This document shows, in pieces, positions 1-7,284 of a DNA stretch of 20,608 bases. Position 1 is the stretch's first letter. Each line of letters begins with the position of its first letter. A program made the position numbers and the translations under genes. The stretch is from Sulfurovum sp. (lineage in GTDB: Bacteria > Campylobacterota > Campylobacteria > Campylobacterales > Sulfurovaceae): contig DZAQ01000011.1 of assembly GCA_022729615.1 (NCBI GenBank), positions 1-20,608 of the forward strand. Direction: 5' to 3'. The notes below the pieces were generated by a model. It searched no databases. It was not told the DNA's origin and worked only from the letters and a program-made list of their open reading frames with translations.

Positions 1-1349
1 TTGCACTTCAGCAATTTTACCTTGCGCCCGAGAATGGAGAGTTTGTTCGGTATCGCAGAAGCAACAATCATTTTTATAAAACTATCAAAAATGGAGAGGG
101 AATAGCACGCGAGGAGCGTGAATATCCTGTGACTCAAGAAGAATTTGAAAGTTTTCTACCCGCTCATATCGGCAAAATAGTCGAGAAGAAGCGCTATGTT
201 TTTGAGTACAAAGGTGTCACCTACGAGATGGATCGCTTTCGCAAGTCACTCAAAGGACTCTGTTTTGTGGAGATAGAGTTCGACGATCTTGATTCGGCGA
301 TGCAGTTCCAACTCCCTCCGATCTTTTCACATCTCCTTATAGCTGAAGTGACAGACGATACGCGCTTCAACAATGCTTCGCTTGCCAAATCCTCTTGTAT
401 CCCATCGCTGATGTCTGAGCCCGAAAGTCCTCCGGAAACTATTTTGCCTTTTGAAAGTACCCGTTTGGCAGTAGAAAAAATGGTCATTGCTCTTGCGGAG
501 AAGGTAGAGCAAAATAGAGCTATGCTCCTATCGGGGAGGGACGATACGGAAGCGCTGCACCGTTTTCGAGTTTCGATAAGAAAACTGAGAAGCTTTTTGG
601 CGCTTTTCAAAGAGTGTTTTGTGCCTGAATGGATCGAGCAGCAGAGAAGAAAATTCTCAGATCTGATGACTCAAACCAATACCAAGCGGGATATTGATGT
701 GCTCCTTGGTAAAATGAACAGTTACAAATCGCACATACCAAAGCCTCTGCGAAAAGAGTCACTTGCGATAGAGGAGTTGATTCGTGACGAAGAAAAATTG
801 ATCGACAAAACACTTGACAGGTTTGCTGAAAGTCAAATACTTATTGAGCAAATTTCAGTGATGAAGAGACCGCAAATTTTAGAGTATGGTTCAAGCGAGA
901 AGATATCACAGCCGATAATTATCACGGCTATAGAGATTTTGCAAAATCTTATCGACAAGATCATCAAAAAGGGCAAAACAATCCAAGAGGCGCCCCAAAC
1001 AGAAGCGGCGGTCTATCATAGTTTGCGTATAGAATTTAAAAATTTGCGCTATTTGATTGAAATTATGAAGCCTTTTATCCAGCCAAATAGATATGATGAA
1101 ACCATAAATATGTTTAAAGGGATGCAGGATGTTTTGGGTGATTTCCATGACTATAGCGTCCAGCATTCAAAATTTGTCTCTATGCTCCAAGAGCCATCGC
1201 TGCAAGAGGGTGACAGGCAAAAGGCAATTGAGCTTTTTATAACCGAAGTTGATGAGAGAGAAAAGCGTCAAGAGGTACTCTTCTCCGAGGAGTTTCGACA
1301 ATTTGAGAAACAGAAGAAGAGAATCAAACAACTCTTCTTTTATGATTGA
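1..1349 (+). CDS. CYTH-CHAD domain protein, 5' end outside the window
   Basis: This gene enters from the left edge; the first complete codon is at position 3, and 448 residues are visible. The GTG at 129 is not the start, because the same frame stays open to the edge and encodes a recognisable CYTH stretch (QQFYLAPENGEFVRYRR, then HFYKTIKNGEG). CYTH domains form the triphosphate tunnel of inorganic triphosphatases and adenylate cyclases; the N-terminal ExExK motif would lie before the window. The C-terminal part, roughly visible residues 150-445, is a helical CHAD domain with its two conserved basic helices (HRFRVSIRKLRSFL and YHSLRIEFKNLRYLIE). CHAD domains bind polyphosphate. Known family members suggest a cytoplasmic triphosphatase or polyphosphate-associated protein; the exact substrate cannot be read from sequence. 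The family call is firm, the reaction is inferred. Confidence 0.88.
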   Translation, partial: ALQQFYLAPENGEFVRYRRSNNHFYKTIKNGEGIAREEREYPVTQEEFESFLPAHIGKIVEKKRYVFEYKGVTYEMDRFRKSLKGLCFVEIEFDDLDSAMQFQLPPIFSHLLIAEVTDDTRFNNASLAKSSCIPSLMSEPESPPETILPFESTRLAVEKMVIALAEKVEQNRAMLLSGRDDTEALHRFRVSIRKLRSFLALFKECFVPEWIEQQRRKFSDLMTQTNTKRDIDVLLGKMNSYKSHIPKPLRKESLAIEELIRDEEKLIDKTLDRFAESQILIEQISVMKRPQILEYGSSEKISQPIIITAIEILQNLIDKIIKKGKTIQEAPQTEAAVYHSLRIEFKNLRYLIEIMKPFIQPNRYDETINMFKGMQDVLGDFHDYSVQHSKFVSMLQEPSLQEGDRQKAIELFITEVDEREKRQEVLFSEEFRQFEKQKKRIKQLFFYD

Positions 1350-1358
1350 AGAATGTAT

Positions 1359-1469
1359 GAGCGCCTCTAAAAACTAGATTGCCGCGCTTCGCTCGCAATG
1401 ACAACTCCCCGTCACTGCGAGACTTTGAAAAAGCTGTGGCAGTCTATTATTGAGTTTTTAGAGGCGCTC
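1359..1469. repeat. Long imperfect palindromic repeat, copy 1
   Basis: The outer arms GAGCGCCTCTAAAAACT (1359-1375) and AGTTTTTAGAGGCGCTC (1453-1469) are perfect 17-bp inverted repeats. Inside them TAGATTGCC (1376-1384) is matched imperfectly by GGCAGTCTA (about 1438-1446), and TCGCAATGAC is matched by GTCACTGCGA around an AACTCCCC spacer. The whole 111 bp could extrude as a cruciform or fold as a long RNA hairpin. It follows the CYTH-CHAD stop closely and might end that transcript. It shares 17 identical bases with the copy at 19136. There is no coding content. It resembles small REP/MITE-like dispersed palindromes. Confidence 0.8.
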
Positions 1470-1473
1470 TTAT

Positions 1474-1502
1474 TTGACTTCTCGTATGAATTTGGGTATA
1501 AA
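1474..1502 (+). promoter_or_regulatory. Sigma70-type promoter for the ankyrin gene
   Basis: TTGACT (1474-1479) and TATAAA (1497-1502) are separated by exactly 17 bp, starting 5 bp after the palindromic repeat ends. Transcription would start near 1509, giving a 5' leader of about 12 nt that holds the AAGGTG ribosome-binding site. Confidence 0.65.
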
Positions 1503-1520
1503 AACTCAAAAAGGTGATTT

Positions 1521-2069
1521 GTGATACGCATAATTTTTATTTTATTGGTAATGTCAACACTCAACGCTGACGGTGTCAATGGATGGACGCCCTTGCATCA
1601 AGCGATTTATGATGGGGATAGTGTCAAAATCGCACAGCTTATCGATAGCGGAAAGGATTTGGAGGCGCACTCTAAGTCCGGAATCACTCCGCTGCATATG
1701 GCCGTCAAGCTTCGTAAGCTGGAGATCGTAAAAATGCTTATCGAGAAAGATGTGGATGTCGATGTCCAAGATGCCAACGGATTGACTCCGCTTCATTATG
1801 CTATCGGGCAAAATAGAGAAGAGATCGTTCGTTATTTGGTGGTGAATGAGGCAGATATGAATATCAAGAATAGTGATGGCATCACTCCGCTCCATCAGGC
1901 TGCCTATACCGGCGATACGAAGATAGTGCAATTTTTGCTCGACAGCGGTGCGCAGCCCGATGCCCTCAACAGCGCCGGAGCGACGGCATGCCAGATGGCA
2001 CTGGCTAAACGCAATTTGGGCGTAGTCAATCTCTTGGCGCCCTACACAAAATATCCCTGCAAAGAGTAG
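1521..2069 (+). CDS. Secreted ankyrin-repeat protein
   Basis: This is a 182-residue protein that starts at GTG, with AAGGTG about 5 nt upstream. Residues 1-17 form a short hydrophobic signal peptide (MIRIIFILLVMSTLNADG region), so the product is likely periplasmic. The rest is about five consecutive ankyrin repeats: GWTPLHQAI, GITPLHMAV, GLTPLHYAI, GITPLHQAA and a degenerate GATACQMAL. Each is spaced 33 residues from the next, so the protein is almost pure repeat with a short tail containing one Cys. Ankyrin repeats bind other proteins, and no catalytic domain is present. In some bacteria such proteins sit beside catalase genes, but none is seen here. The thiS gene follows 22 bp later on the same strand and may be co-transcribed. 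The binding partner is unknown. Confidence 0.9.
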   Translation: MIRIIFILLVMSTLNADGVNGWTPLHQAIYDGDSVKIAQLIDSGKDLEAHSKSGITPLHMAVKLRKLEIVKMLIEKDVDVDVQDANGLTPLHYAIGQNREEIVRYLVVNEADMNIKNSDGITPLHQAAYTGDTKIVQFLLDSGAQPDALNSAGATACQMALAKRNLGVVNLLAPYTKYPCKE

Positions 2070-2091
2070 AAAAAACCTCAAAGGAAGAGAA

Positions 2092-2292
2092 ATGGAAGTC
2101 ATCGTAAACGGAAACAGCAAAGAGTGTCCCCGAGAGACAACACTCTCTATGCTTATCGAGAGTCTCGGACTCAAAGTTGAGGTGATGGCGGCGGCTGTGA
2201 ATATGGAGATCGTCAAAAAGGATGCGTGGGAGAGCCATCTTTTGAATGAGAATGACAGAATTGAGCTGCTTCATTTCGTGGGCGGCGGCTGA
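2092..2292 (+). CDS. thiS: Sulfur carrier protein ThiS
   Basis: This is a 66-residue ubiquitin-fold protein that ends in ...HFVGGG. The C-terminal Gly-Gly is adenylated by ThiF and converted to a thiocarboxylate, which gives sulfur to the thiazole ring of thiamine through ThiG. The N-terminal VNGNSKECPRETTLSMLIE matches the family start (a short beta hairpin, then a helix). The length is typical. AAGGAAGAGAA gives a good ribosome-binding site before ATG 2092. It is isolated from other thi genes in this window, lying between the ankyrin gene and a membrane-protein gene. A MoaD-like role is less likely, given the size and the ThiS-like C-terminus. Confidence 0.9.
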   Translation: MEVIVNGNSKECPRETTLSMLIESLGLKVEVMAAAVNMEIVKKDAWESHLLNENDRIELLHFVGGG

Positions 2293-2355
2293 AGACTTTG
2301 TGATCAAAAAAATTCATTTGACAGAATAGTTGGCAGAAGCCAGAGATTTAGTTTT

Positions 2356-2364
2356 TGCTAAAAT
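2356..2364 (+). promoter_or_regulatory. Possible extended -10 promoter for the DUF475 gene
   Basis: TGCTAAAAT (2356-2364) is an extended -10 element (TGn plus TAAAAT) 60 bp before the start codon of the membrane-protein gene. No convincing -35 is correctly spaced; the TTGACA at 2318 is too far upstream. TACAAT at 2380 is an alternative. Confidence 0.35.
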
Positions 2365-2424
2365 TACCGTTTGTTTGGCTACAATACCACTTGGTTTTTA
2401 TCTTTCAAAAAAGCAGGATAGTTC

Positions 2425-3456
2425 TTGAAATATTTTCAATTTTCTTTTATTTTTACCGCGATAAGTCTATTGATCGCAGGATGGTGGGGACACCATCTGG
2501 GCGGATGGGGCAACGCCTTCAATATGATCGTGATTGTGTTGATCTTGGGGGTATTGGAGGTCTCGCTCTCGTTTGATAATGCAGTGGTGAATGCTTCTGT
2601 TTTGAAAACATGGGATGAGTTTTGGAAAAAACTCTTTTTGACAGCGGGTATGCTGGTCGCCGTGTTTGGTATGAGATTGCTCTTTCCGCTCTTTATCGTC
2701 GCGCAGACAGCCGATATGAGTCTTGCAGATGTGTGGAGATTGGCGCTCAACAATCCAAGTGAATATTCAGCCAAACTCATAGCGCACAATGCCGAAATTT
2801 CTCTTTTTGGAGGAGTTTTTCTTCTGCTCGTCTTCTTGAATTTTATCTTTGACAAAGAGAGAGAGGTACATTGGCTTGGTGATCTGGAGAGAAGACTGGG
2901 ACTTTTGGGAAGAGTCAAGACCATACCGGTATTTCTCTCTCTTTTGGCTATCGTTGTGACTTTGTCGCTTGTGGCCGAGGAGCAGAAATTGGCTGTATTG
3001 ATGGCAGGTTTGTGGGGGATGATCATCTATATCGGTGTCGATATCGTCAGTACTATGATCGAGAGCGAAGAGGATGATCCGGCTCTAGGAAATATGATCA
3101 AAAGAGGAAGTATCGGCGGCTTTTTGTATCTGGAGGTTTTGGATGCCTCATTCTCCTTTGATGGTGTTATCGGCGCCTTTGCGATCACAAAAGATATCAT
3201 CATCATCATGCTCGGACTTGGTATCGGAGCCATGTTTGTGCGATCATTGACGATTTTTCTGGTAGAGAAAGAGACACTCGATGAGTACATCTTTCTTGAG
3301 CATGGAGCGCACTATGCGATAGGGATTTTGGCGCTCATAATGCTTTTGAGCGTGAAGGTGCATATCCCTGAAATTGTCACCGGGCTTATCGGGGCAGTGA
3401 TGATTGTTCTATCGCTCTGGTCGTCCATCAGACACAAGAGAAGCTCGAAAGGGTAG
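2425..3456 (+). CDS. DUF475 / TerC-superfamily integral membrane protein
   Basis: This 343-residue polytopic inner-membrane protein has about eight to nine hydrophobic helices. It carries the paired acidic membrane motifs of the TerC/DUF475 group: SLSFDNAVVNAS (Asp near residue 51) and ASFSFDGVIGAFA (Asp near residue 246). A basic and acidic cytoplasmic loop (about 143-163) follows the helix containing VFLLLVFLNF. TerC relatives take part in metal-ion export and tellurite resistance; the DUF475 branch has no firmly assigned substrate, so a metal-ion role is an inference. The start is taken as TTG 2425 because AGGA lies 6 nt upstream and no ATG fits better. It runs tail to tail with the DUF3617 gene, 13 bp away. 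No other ter genes are in the window. Confidence 0.82.
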   Translation: MKYFQFSFIFTAISLLIAGWWGHHLGGWGNAFNMIVIVLILGVLEVSLSFDNAVVNASVLKTWDEFWKKLFLTAGMLVAVFGMRLLFPLFIVAQTADMSLADVWRLALNNPSEYSAKLIAHNAEISLFGGVFLLLVFLNFIFDKEREVHWLGDLERRLGLLGRVKTIPVFLSLLAIVVTLSLVAEEQKLAVLMAGLWGMIIYIGVDIVSTMIESEEDDPALGNMIKRGSIGGFLYLEVLDASFSFDGVIGAFAITKDIIIIMLGLGIGAMFVRSLTIFLVEKETLDEYIFLEHGAHYAIGILALIMLLSVKVHIPEIVTGLIGAVMIVLSLWSSIRHKRSSKG

Positions 3457-3469
3457 TCGCAGCGCGGGA

Positions 3470-3886
3470 TTATCGACACTCTCCCGTACGGACTCCCTCC
3501 ACTCTGGTAGTCATCTTGACGCTTCCTAGTTGTGGAATTTGTGTATGCACAGTGATGAAGCCATCAAAAGTATCTCCACGGTAGGAGATGGTGCCGTCTG
3601 ATTGGATATTATTTTTGCACTGCATTTTCCAGCTTATGGTGTTGCCTTCTATCTTTTGTTCGGCAACTTGACAATATTTGGCTACTTCACTATTGGTTTG
3701 GGGTATGCTGTTTTGTTTGGTGATGCATTGAGAAGTTTTCTGTTCCGGTATCTGGATAGGCAAGCCGCTAGACTCAATACTGCCCTTGATCTCCCACATC
3801 CCTTCGTGAATATCGATATCTGCATGAAGTAGAGACGAAACTGCCGCAAAGAGAGCCAAATAGTATCGTAAAGAGAAGCTTCCCAT
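3470..3886 (-). CDS. DUF3617-type secreted protein
   Basis: This is a 138-residue protein with an N-terminal signal peptide (residues 1 to about 22, hydrophobic core YYLALFAAVSSLLHA), so it is likely periplasmic. The mature part opens with HEGMWEIKGSIESSGLPIQIP, followed by TSQCIT, KYCQV and KMQCKN, and ends in GECR. A GxWE start with conserved cysteines and a final small strand pattern fits the DUF3617 family, whose function is unknown. Four cysteines in the mature region could form two disulfides. AGGAG lies about 8 nt upstream of the ATG. It lies 68 bp downstream of the exchanger gene on the same strand, so it could be read with it or from its own weak promoter. Confidence 0.7.
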   Translation of the reverse strand: MGSFSLRYYLALFAAVSSLLHADIDIHEGMWEIKGSIESSGLPIQIPEQKTSQCITKQNSIPQTNSEVAKYCQVAEQKIEGNTISWKMQCKNNIQSDGTISYRGDTFDGFITVHTQIPQLGSVKMTTRVEGVRTGECR

Positions 3887-3954
3887 TTTCTATACTCCTA
3901 AATTGATTTTGCTTATCCTACCAAAATATCATTAAATTTACAAATCTAAGGATT

Positions 3955-4908
3955 TTACAATACTGCGACAATATGATCGAGAAAGAGCGCCAATAAAATC
4001 AAAAGCGATATTCCTGCAGGTTTGCTATAGAGTCTATTGGCGGTGAGAAACACAAGTATAAGTGACGCGATCACCATCAATGAAATGTCAAAGAGAAAAT
4101 CTGTCGGCTTGAGAGTGAGCGGATGCACGAGCGCCGCTCCTCCCAAAACAAGTGTCGTATTTGCCATATTGGAGCCGATGATATTGCCTATAGCCATGTC
4201 TGCTTTGCCTTCGAGAGCAGCAAATATGCTCACAACAAGCTCCGGAAGCGAGGTGCCCAGGCTCAGCATCGCAATCCCGATGATCCACTCTGAAATACCA
4301 AATCCCCGCGCAATCTCAGTAGCGCTTTCGATGACGAAATAGGCTCCGCCAAGAACAGATGCGAGTCCCATAAATGCCAGCAGAAGTGTTGTCAGGCAAG
4401 AGAAATTTTGGCTGCCCTCTTGATCGATCTGACTATGCATCTCCTCGATCTCGGCTGAAATGATGCCTTGCGCTTCATTGACAAGAAAAAGGATATACGC
4501 ACCCATCAAAAAGAGCAGCAGCATCCCTTCAAAACGAGAAATTTGACCATCAAAAATCATCAAGATAAAGAGAAATATGGGCAAGATGGCCCAAGTGCTG
4601 TCTTTTGCAAAGAAATCACGATCCGGCTCTATCCTTTTGGAGATGAGAAAAACAAAACCGAGAATGAGGGTGATATTGAAAATATTGCTCCCTACGACAT
4701 TGGCTAGAGCAATCTGGGGCTTGTTGGCACTGCTTGCTAGGATACTTGTCGCCATTTCAGGCAGACTGGTACCGATCGCTATGAGTGTCGCACCGATGAT
4801 GTATTCGGAAATGCCAAATCTCAAAGCGATTTTTTCACTCGCTCGTATAAGCAGACTCGCGCCCCAGATAAGAACTGTCATAGAGAGAACAAAAATTACA
4901 AAATTCAT
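3955..4908 (-). CDS. Na+/Ca2+ exchanger family (CaCA) transporter, YrbG-like
   Basis: This 317-residue inner-membrane antiporter has the two inverted alpha repeats of the CaCA family. The first is ISEYIIGATLIAIGTSLPE (about 33-51) followed by NVVGSNIFNI. The second is ISEWIIGIAMLSLGTSLPE (about 205-223) followed by NIIGSNMANT. The GTSLPE and GSN elements supply the ion-coordinating acidic and polar residues. An acidic cytoplasmic loop (about 149-166) joins the halves. The length matches bacterial YrbG-type exchangers. The ATG overlaps the ybeY stop by 4 bp (ATGA), so the two genes are translationally coupled and share the ybeY promoter. The ions moved (Ca2+ versus other cations, Na+ versus H+) cannot be settled from sequence. 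Confidence 0.92.
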   Translation of the reverse strand: MNFVIFVLSMTVLIWGASLLIRASEKIALRFGISEYIIGATLIAIGTSLPEMATSILASSANKPQIALANVVGSNIFNITLILGFVFLISKRIEPDRDFFAKDSTWAILPIFLFILMIFDGQISRFEGMLLLFLMGAYILFLVNEAQGIISAEIEEMHSQIDQEGSQNFSCLTTLLLAFMGLASVLGGAYFVIESATEIARGFGISEWIIGIAMLSLGTSLPELVVSIFAALEGKADMAIGNIIGSNMANTTLVLGGAALVHPLTLKPTDFLFDISLMVIASLILVFLTANRLYSKPAGISLLILLALFLDHIVAVL

Positions 4909-5345
4909 ATCTCTTTCTCCTCCTTCTGTGTGCGGACAATAAGGCTTTTGGGCAGGGAAAATGTGCCGATAAGCTCCTCTTCGCGCGCTCGCATCTCTCC
5001 GTCATCCTTTTCGTGATCATACCCCAAAAGGTGCAGCAGCCCATGGATAAAGAGCAAAGAGCACTCTTCTTGAGGAGTGTGTCCAAGCTCCTTGGCTTTT
5101 TGAAAAACCATATCAGCGGAGATGATGATCGTCCCAAGCGGCTGCATGGCAAAATCACCCTCGAGAGGAAAGCTGAGAACATCCGTGGGCATACCCTTGC
5201 CTCTATACTCTGCGTTTATCTGTTTGATCGTGTTATTGTCACAGAGGATAAGCTCAATCTCTCTTTGTGTCAAAAAGTTTGCGATATCCTCCAGCTTCTC
5301 CAGAACAAGCGGAAAATCGGTTTGGTTTTCTAAAGTAATGCTCAT
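4905..5345 (-). CDS. ybeY: Endoribonuclease YbeY (rRNA maturation factor)
   Basis: This 146-residue metal-dependent endoribonuclease acts in 16S rRNA 3'-end maturation and ribosome quality control. The zinc-binding signature HGLLHLLGYDH (His101, His105, His111) is intact, as is the upstream family block AEYRGKGMPTDVLSFP. The start is set at ATG 5345, where the family similarity begins; the frame stays open further upstream to 5510, but that extension runs antisense through queC and past the promoter. There is no Shine-Dalgarno sequence before this ATG (TTGCCC), and a perfect TATAAT lies 6 nt upstream, so the message may be leaderless. It overlaps the following exchanger gene by 4 bp. Confidence 0.93.
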   Translation of the reverse strand: MSITLENQTDFPLVLEKLEDIANFLTQREIELILCDNNTIKQINAEYRGKGMPTDVLSFPLEGDFAMQPLGTIIISADMVFQKAKELGHTPQEECSLLFIHGLLHLLGYDHEKDDGEMRAREEELIGTFSLPKSLIVRTQKEEKEI

Positions 5346-5351
5346 GGGCAA

Positions 5352-5357
5352 ATTATA
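5352..5357 (-). promoter_or_regulatory. -10 box of ybeY, placed for a leaderless mRNA
   Basis: TATAAT on the minus strand ends 6 nt before the ybeY ATG at 5345, so the predicted first transcribed base falls at or next to the A of the start codon. The preceding TTGGC is close to, but not exactly, an extended -10. Confidence 0.6.
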
Positions 5358-5368
5358 GCCAATATCGG

Positions 5369-5374
5369 TAAAAT
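5369..5374 (+). promoter_or_regulatory. Likely -10 box of queC
   Basis: TAAAAT on the plus strand lies 32 nt before the queC ATG and leaves room for the AGGGGGG ribosome-binding site at about 5391-5397. It is only 11 bp from the oppositely directed TATAAT of ybeY, so the two promoters overlap back to back. The -35 is weak. Confidence 0.4.
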
Positions 5375-5406
5375 TAGATATATCAAAAGTAGGGGGGCAG
5401 GCAAGA

Positions 5407-6093
5407 ATGGCAAAAAGGGCAGTTTGCATTATTTCCGGCGGTATGGATAGCGCTTTGAGTGCGGCTATCGCCAAAAGAGAAGAGTATGAGATCATCGCTG
5501 TACATTTCAATTATGGACAGCGCACGCAGAGTAAGGAGCTCTCCTGCTTTGAGAGTATCGCAGCCTATTTGGAGGCAGCGCAGAGTTATGTCATAGATTT
5601 GGATTTCTTCAAGCAGATAGGCGCCTCTGCTCTGATAGATAGGTCGATAGCGGTACCGACCGGCGGCATAGCAGATGGCGTGCCTGTGACCTATGTTCCT
5701 TTTAGAAACGGGATATTCCTCTCCGTCGCCGCAGCTATTGCTGAGAAACATCAAGCAGAGGCACTCTTTATCGGTGTTGTAGAGGAGGATAGCAGCGGAT
5801 ACCCGGATTGCCGAGAAAATTATATCCATGCCATGGAGCAGGCTATCAATTTGGGGACTCGCGATGAGACGCATCTTCAGATCAGGATGCCTCTGGTAGC
5901 TATGAGCAAAAGTGAGATCGTGAAGGCTTCACTTGATCTTGAAGTGCCTTTGGAGCTGACTTGGAGCTGCTATCAAGCTGAGGAGTTTGCGTGCGGTGTG
6001 TGCGATAGCTGCAGGCTTCGCTTGAGAGGATTTGAGCTTGCAGGCGCGAAGGACCCGCTCCCCTATATATCTGATAACCTTCAATCTACTTGA
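5407..6093 (+). CDS. queC: 7-cyano-7-deazaguanine synthase QueC
   Basis: This 228-residue cytoplasmic enzyme uses ATP and ammonia to convert 7-carboxy-7-deazaguanine to preQ0, a step in the queuosine tRNA-modification pathway. The PP-loop ATP-pyrophosphatase signature SGGMDS is at residues 10-15. The family block VPFRNGIFLSVAAAIAE (about 97-113) is present. The C-terminal zinc site has four cysteines (Cys188, Cys196, Cys199, Cys202) in WSCYQ...CGVCDSCRLR. The length is normal. AGGGGGG about 9 nt before ATG 5407 supports the start. It is divergent from ybeY across 61 bp and overlaps the 3' end of the diguanylate cyclase gene by 8 bp, tail to tail. No other que genes are in the window. Confidence 0.96.
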   Translation: MAKRAVCIISGGMDSALSAAIAKREEYEIIAVHFNYGQRTQSKELSCFESIAAYLEAAQSYVIDLDFFKQIGASALIDRSIAVPTGGIADGVPVTYVPFRNGIFLSVAAAIAEKHQAEALFIGVVEEDSSGYPDCRENYIHAMEQAINLGTRDETHLQIRMPLVAMSKSEIVKASLDLEVPLELTWSCYQAEEFACGVCDSCRLRLRGFELAGAKDPLPYISDNLQST

Positions 6094-7243
6094 TAGGCTT
6101 TATCGGAATTACACAACACTCACTTGAGAGATAGACTCTGTTTTTGCCCTCTCTTTTGGCTTTGTAGAGCGCTTTGTCTGCACAATATACGATAGTTTCT
6201 ATAGTTTTATCATCTCTATATTCCGCGACTCCCGCACTTATGGTGACATTTTTGGGGAGACCAAAATCACTTTGTGCTACGATTTTTCTGATTTTTTCTA
6301 TCAACTCCAAGGCATTGTTCGCCTCTGTTTGCGGGAGGAGAATCAAAAATTCCTCTCCTCCCCATCGTCCGACATGATCTGTTTTTCGCACAGAGGTTTG
6401 AAAGATTTTAGAAATTTCTTGGATCACTCTGTCACCTGCATTGTGACCAAATTGATCATTTATTTTTTTGAAATCATCGATATCGATAAGTCCGATAGAA
6501 AATACCTCTTTGTACCTCAGTGCCCGATCGAGTTCGGCTTCGCAAAAAGATTCGATTTTCATTCGATTGCAGAGTCCGCTCAATTTATCATAAATTGCCA
6601 GATGCTCCAATTGCTTTGCATTGAGAAAAAGGTTCTTGTTTCTCCTCTCAAGCATGAGCGCATTTACAAAACCAAAAGAGAATGCCGCGAGCATCCAAAG
6701 AAGCTGCAAAACAAAAAACTCTTCTTTGATCGGGAAATAGTTTTGCCAAATAAAAAAACCTGCCAAAATAATAGAGACACTCAAAAGCGCAGGCAAAAAT
6801 CGCAATCCGGAAATTGAAAAAATCCAAATAATGGAGAGATAGATTTCAGGCATATAGGCGATATTGAGCAAGAGATCTTGTGAGTTATAGAAATAACTAT
6901 GAAGATAAAAATTTCCAAGATTTGCCACTATCGGCGCTACTATCAAAGTGATAATCATAAGTTTGTGGAGCGTATTAAAATATGTCAGTAAAGCGATAAA
7001 CAAGAGTAGAAGCGGTAATGCAAGAAGATGAAGGGTTGTCGCGAATGCAAGCGCTTCCCCTTCAAGCATCATTTGATCTACAAGGGCATAGAAAAGATAG
7101 AGTGAGCTTGTCAAAAGCGCAATAGCGCGAATGTGCAATACTCTTGTGGATAAATCCCAAATATCAAACTCCGCTTTTATAGCAGGAGATAAAGAAAAGA
7201 GAGGGTCTATCAAAAATATCAAACGCTGAAAGTATGAGGACAT
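6086..7243 (-). CDS. Membrane-bound diguanylate cyclase (GGDEF)
   Basis: This 385-residue protein has about six hydrophobic helices in residues 36-197 and a C-terminal GGDEF domain (about 215-380). The active-site loop reads GGEEF (295-299), a catalytically competent variant, within RWGGEEFLILLP. The allosteric inhibitory site RxxD is present as RKTD (286-289), five residues upstream, so feedback inhibition by cyclic di-GMP is expected. The metal and nucleotide motif IDIDDFKKINDQFGH (about 253-267) is intact. The product would make cyclic di-GMP from two GTP at the inner membrane. The sensor part matches no membrane sensor domain I can name, and its signal is unknown. GGAGGAGAG before ATG 7243 fixes the start. 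Confidence 0.93.
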   Translation of the reverse strand: MSSYFQRLIFLIDPLFSLSPAIKAEFDIWDLSTRVLHIRAIALLTSSLYLFYALVDQMMLEGEALAFATTLHLLALPLLLLFIALLTYFNTLHKLMIITLIVAPIVANLGNFYLHSYFYNSQDLLLNIAYMPEIYLSIIWIFSISGLRFLPALLSVSIILAGFFIWQNYFPIKEEFFVLQLLWMLAAFSFGFVNALMLERRNKNLFLNAKQLEHLAIYDKLSGLCNRMKIESFCEAELDRALRYKEVFSIGLIDIDDFKKINDQFGHNAGDRVIQEISKIFQTSVRKTDHVGRWGGEEFLILLPQTEANNALELIEKIRKIVAQSDFGLPKNVTISAGVAEYRDDKTIETIVYCADKALYKAKREGKNRVYLSSECCVIPIKPIK

Positions 7244-7284
7244 TTCTCTCCTCCTTTTGGTTTAGCTCAAGGCATTATTGGATA

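Noticed and set aside
129..131. GTG at 129 as the start of a 406-residue CHAD protein.
   Set aside because: The frame is open to the window edge and the upstream codons encode a CYTH domain segment, so the real start is before the window.
1554..2216. 220-codon minus-strand open frame across the ankyrin gene and thiS.
   Set aside because: It is the complement of two well-supported plus-strand genes, has no ribosome-binding site and shows no recognisable domain.
2318..2323. TTGACA upstream of the DUF475 gene as a -35 element.
   Set aside because: The nearest good -10 (TAAAAT 2359) is 35 bp away, twice the allowed spacing.
2436..3026. 196-codon minus-strand open frame inside the DUF475 gene.
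   Set aside because: It is antisense to a clear membrane protein; its Lys/Ser/Pro composition reflects the complement of hydrophobic codons.
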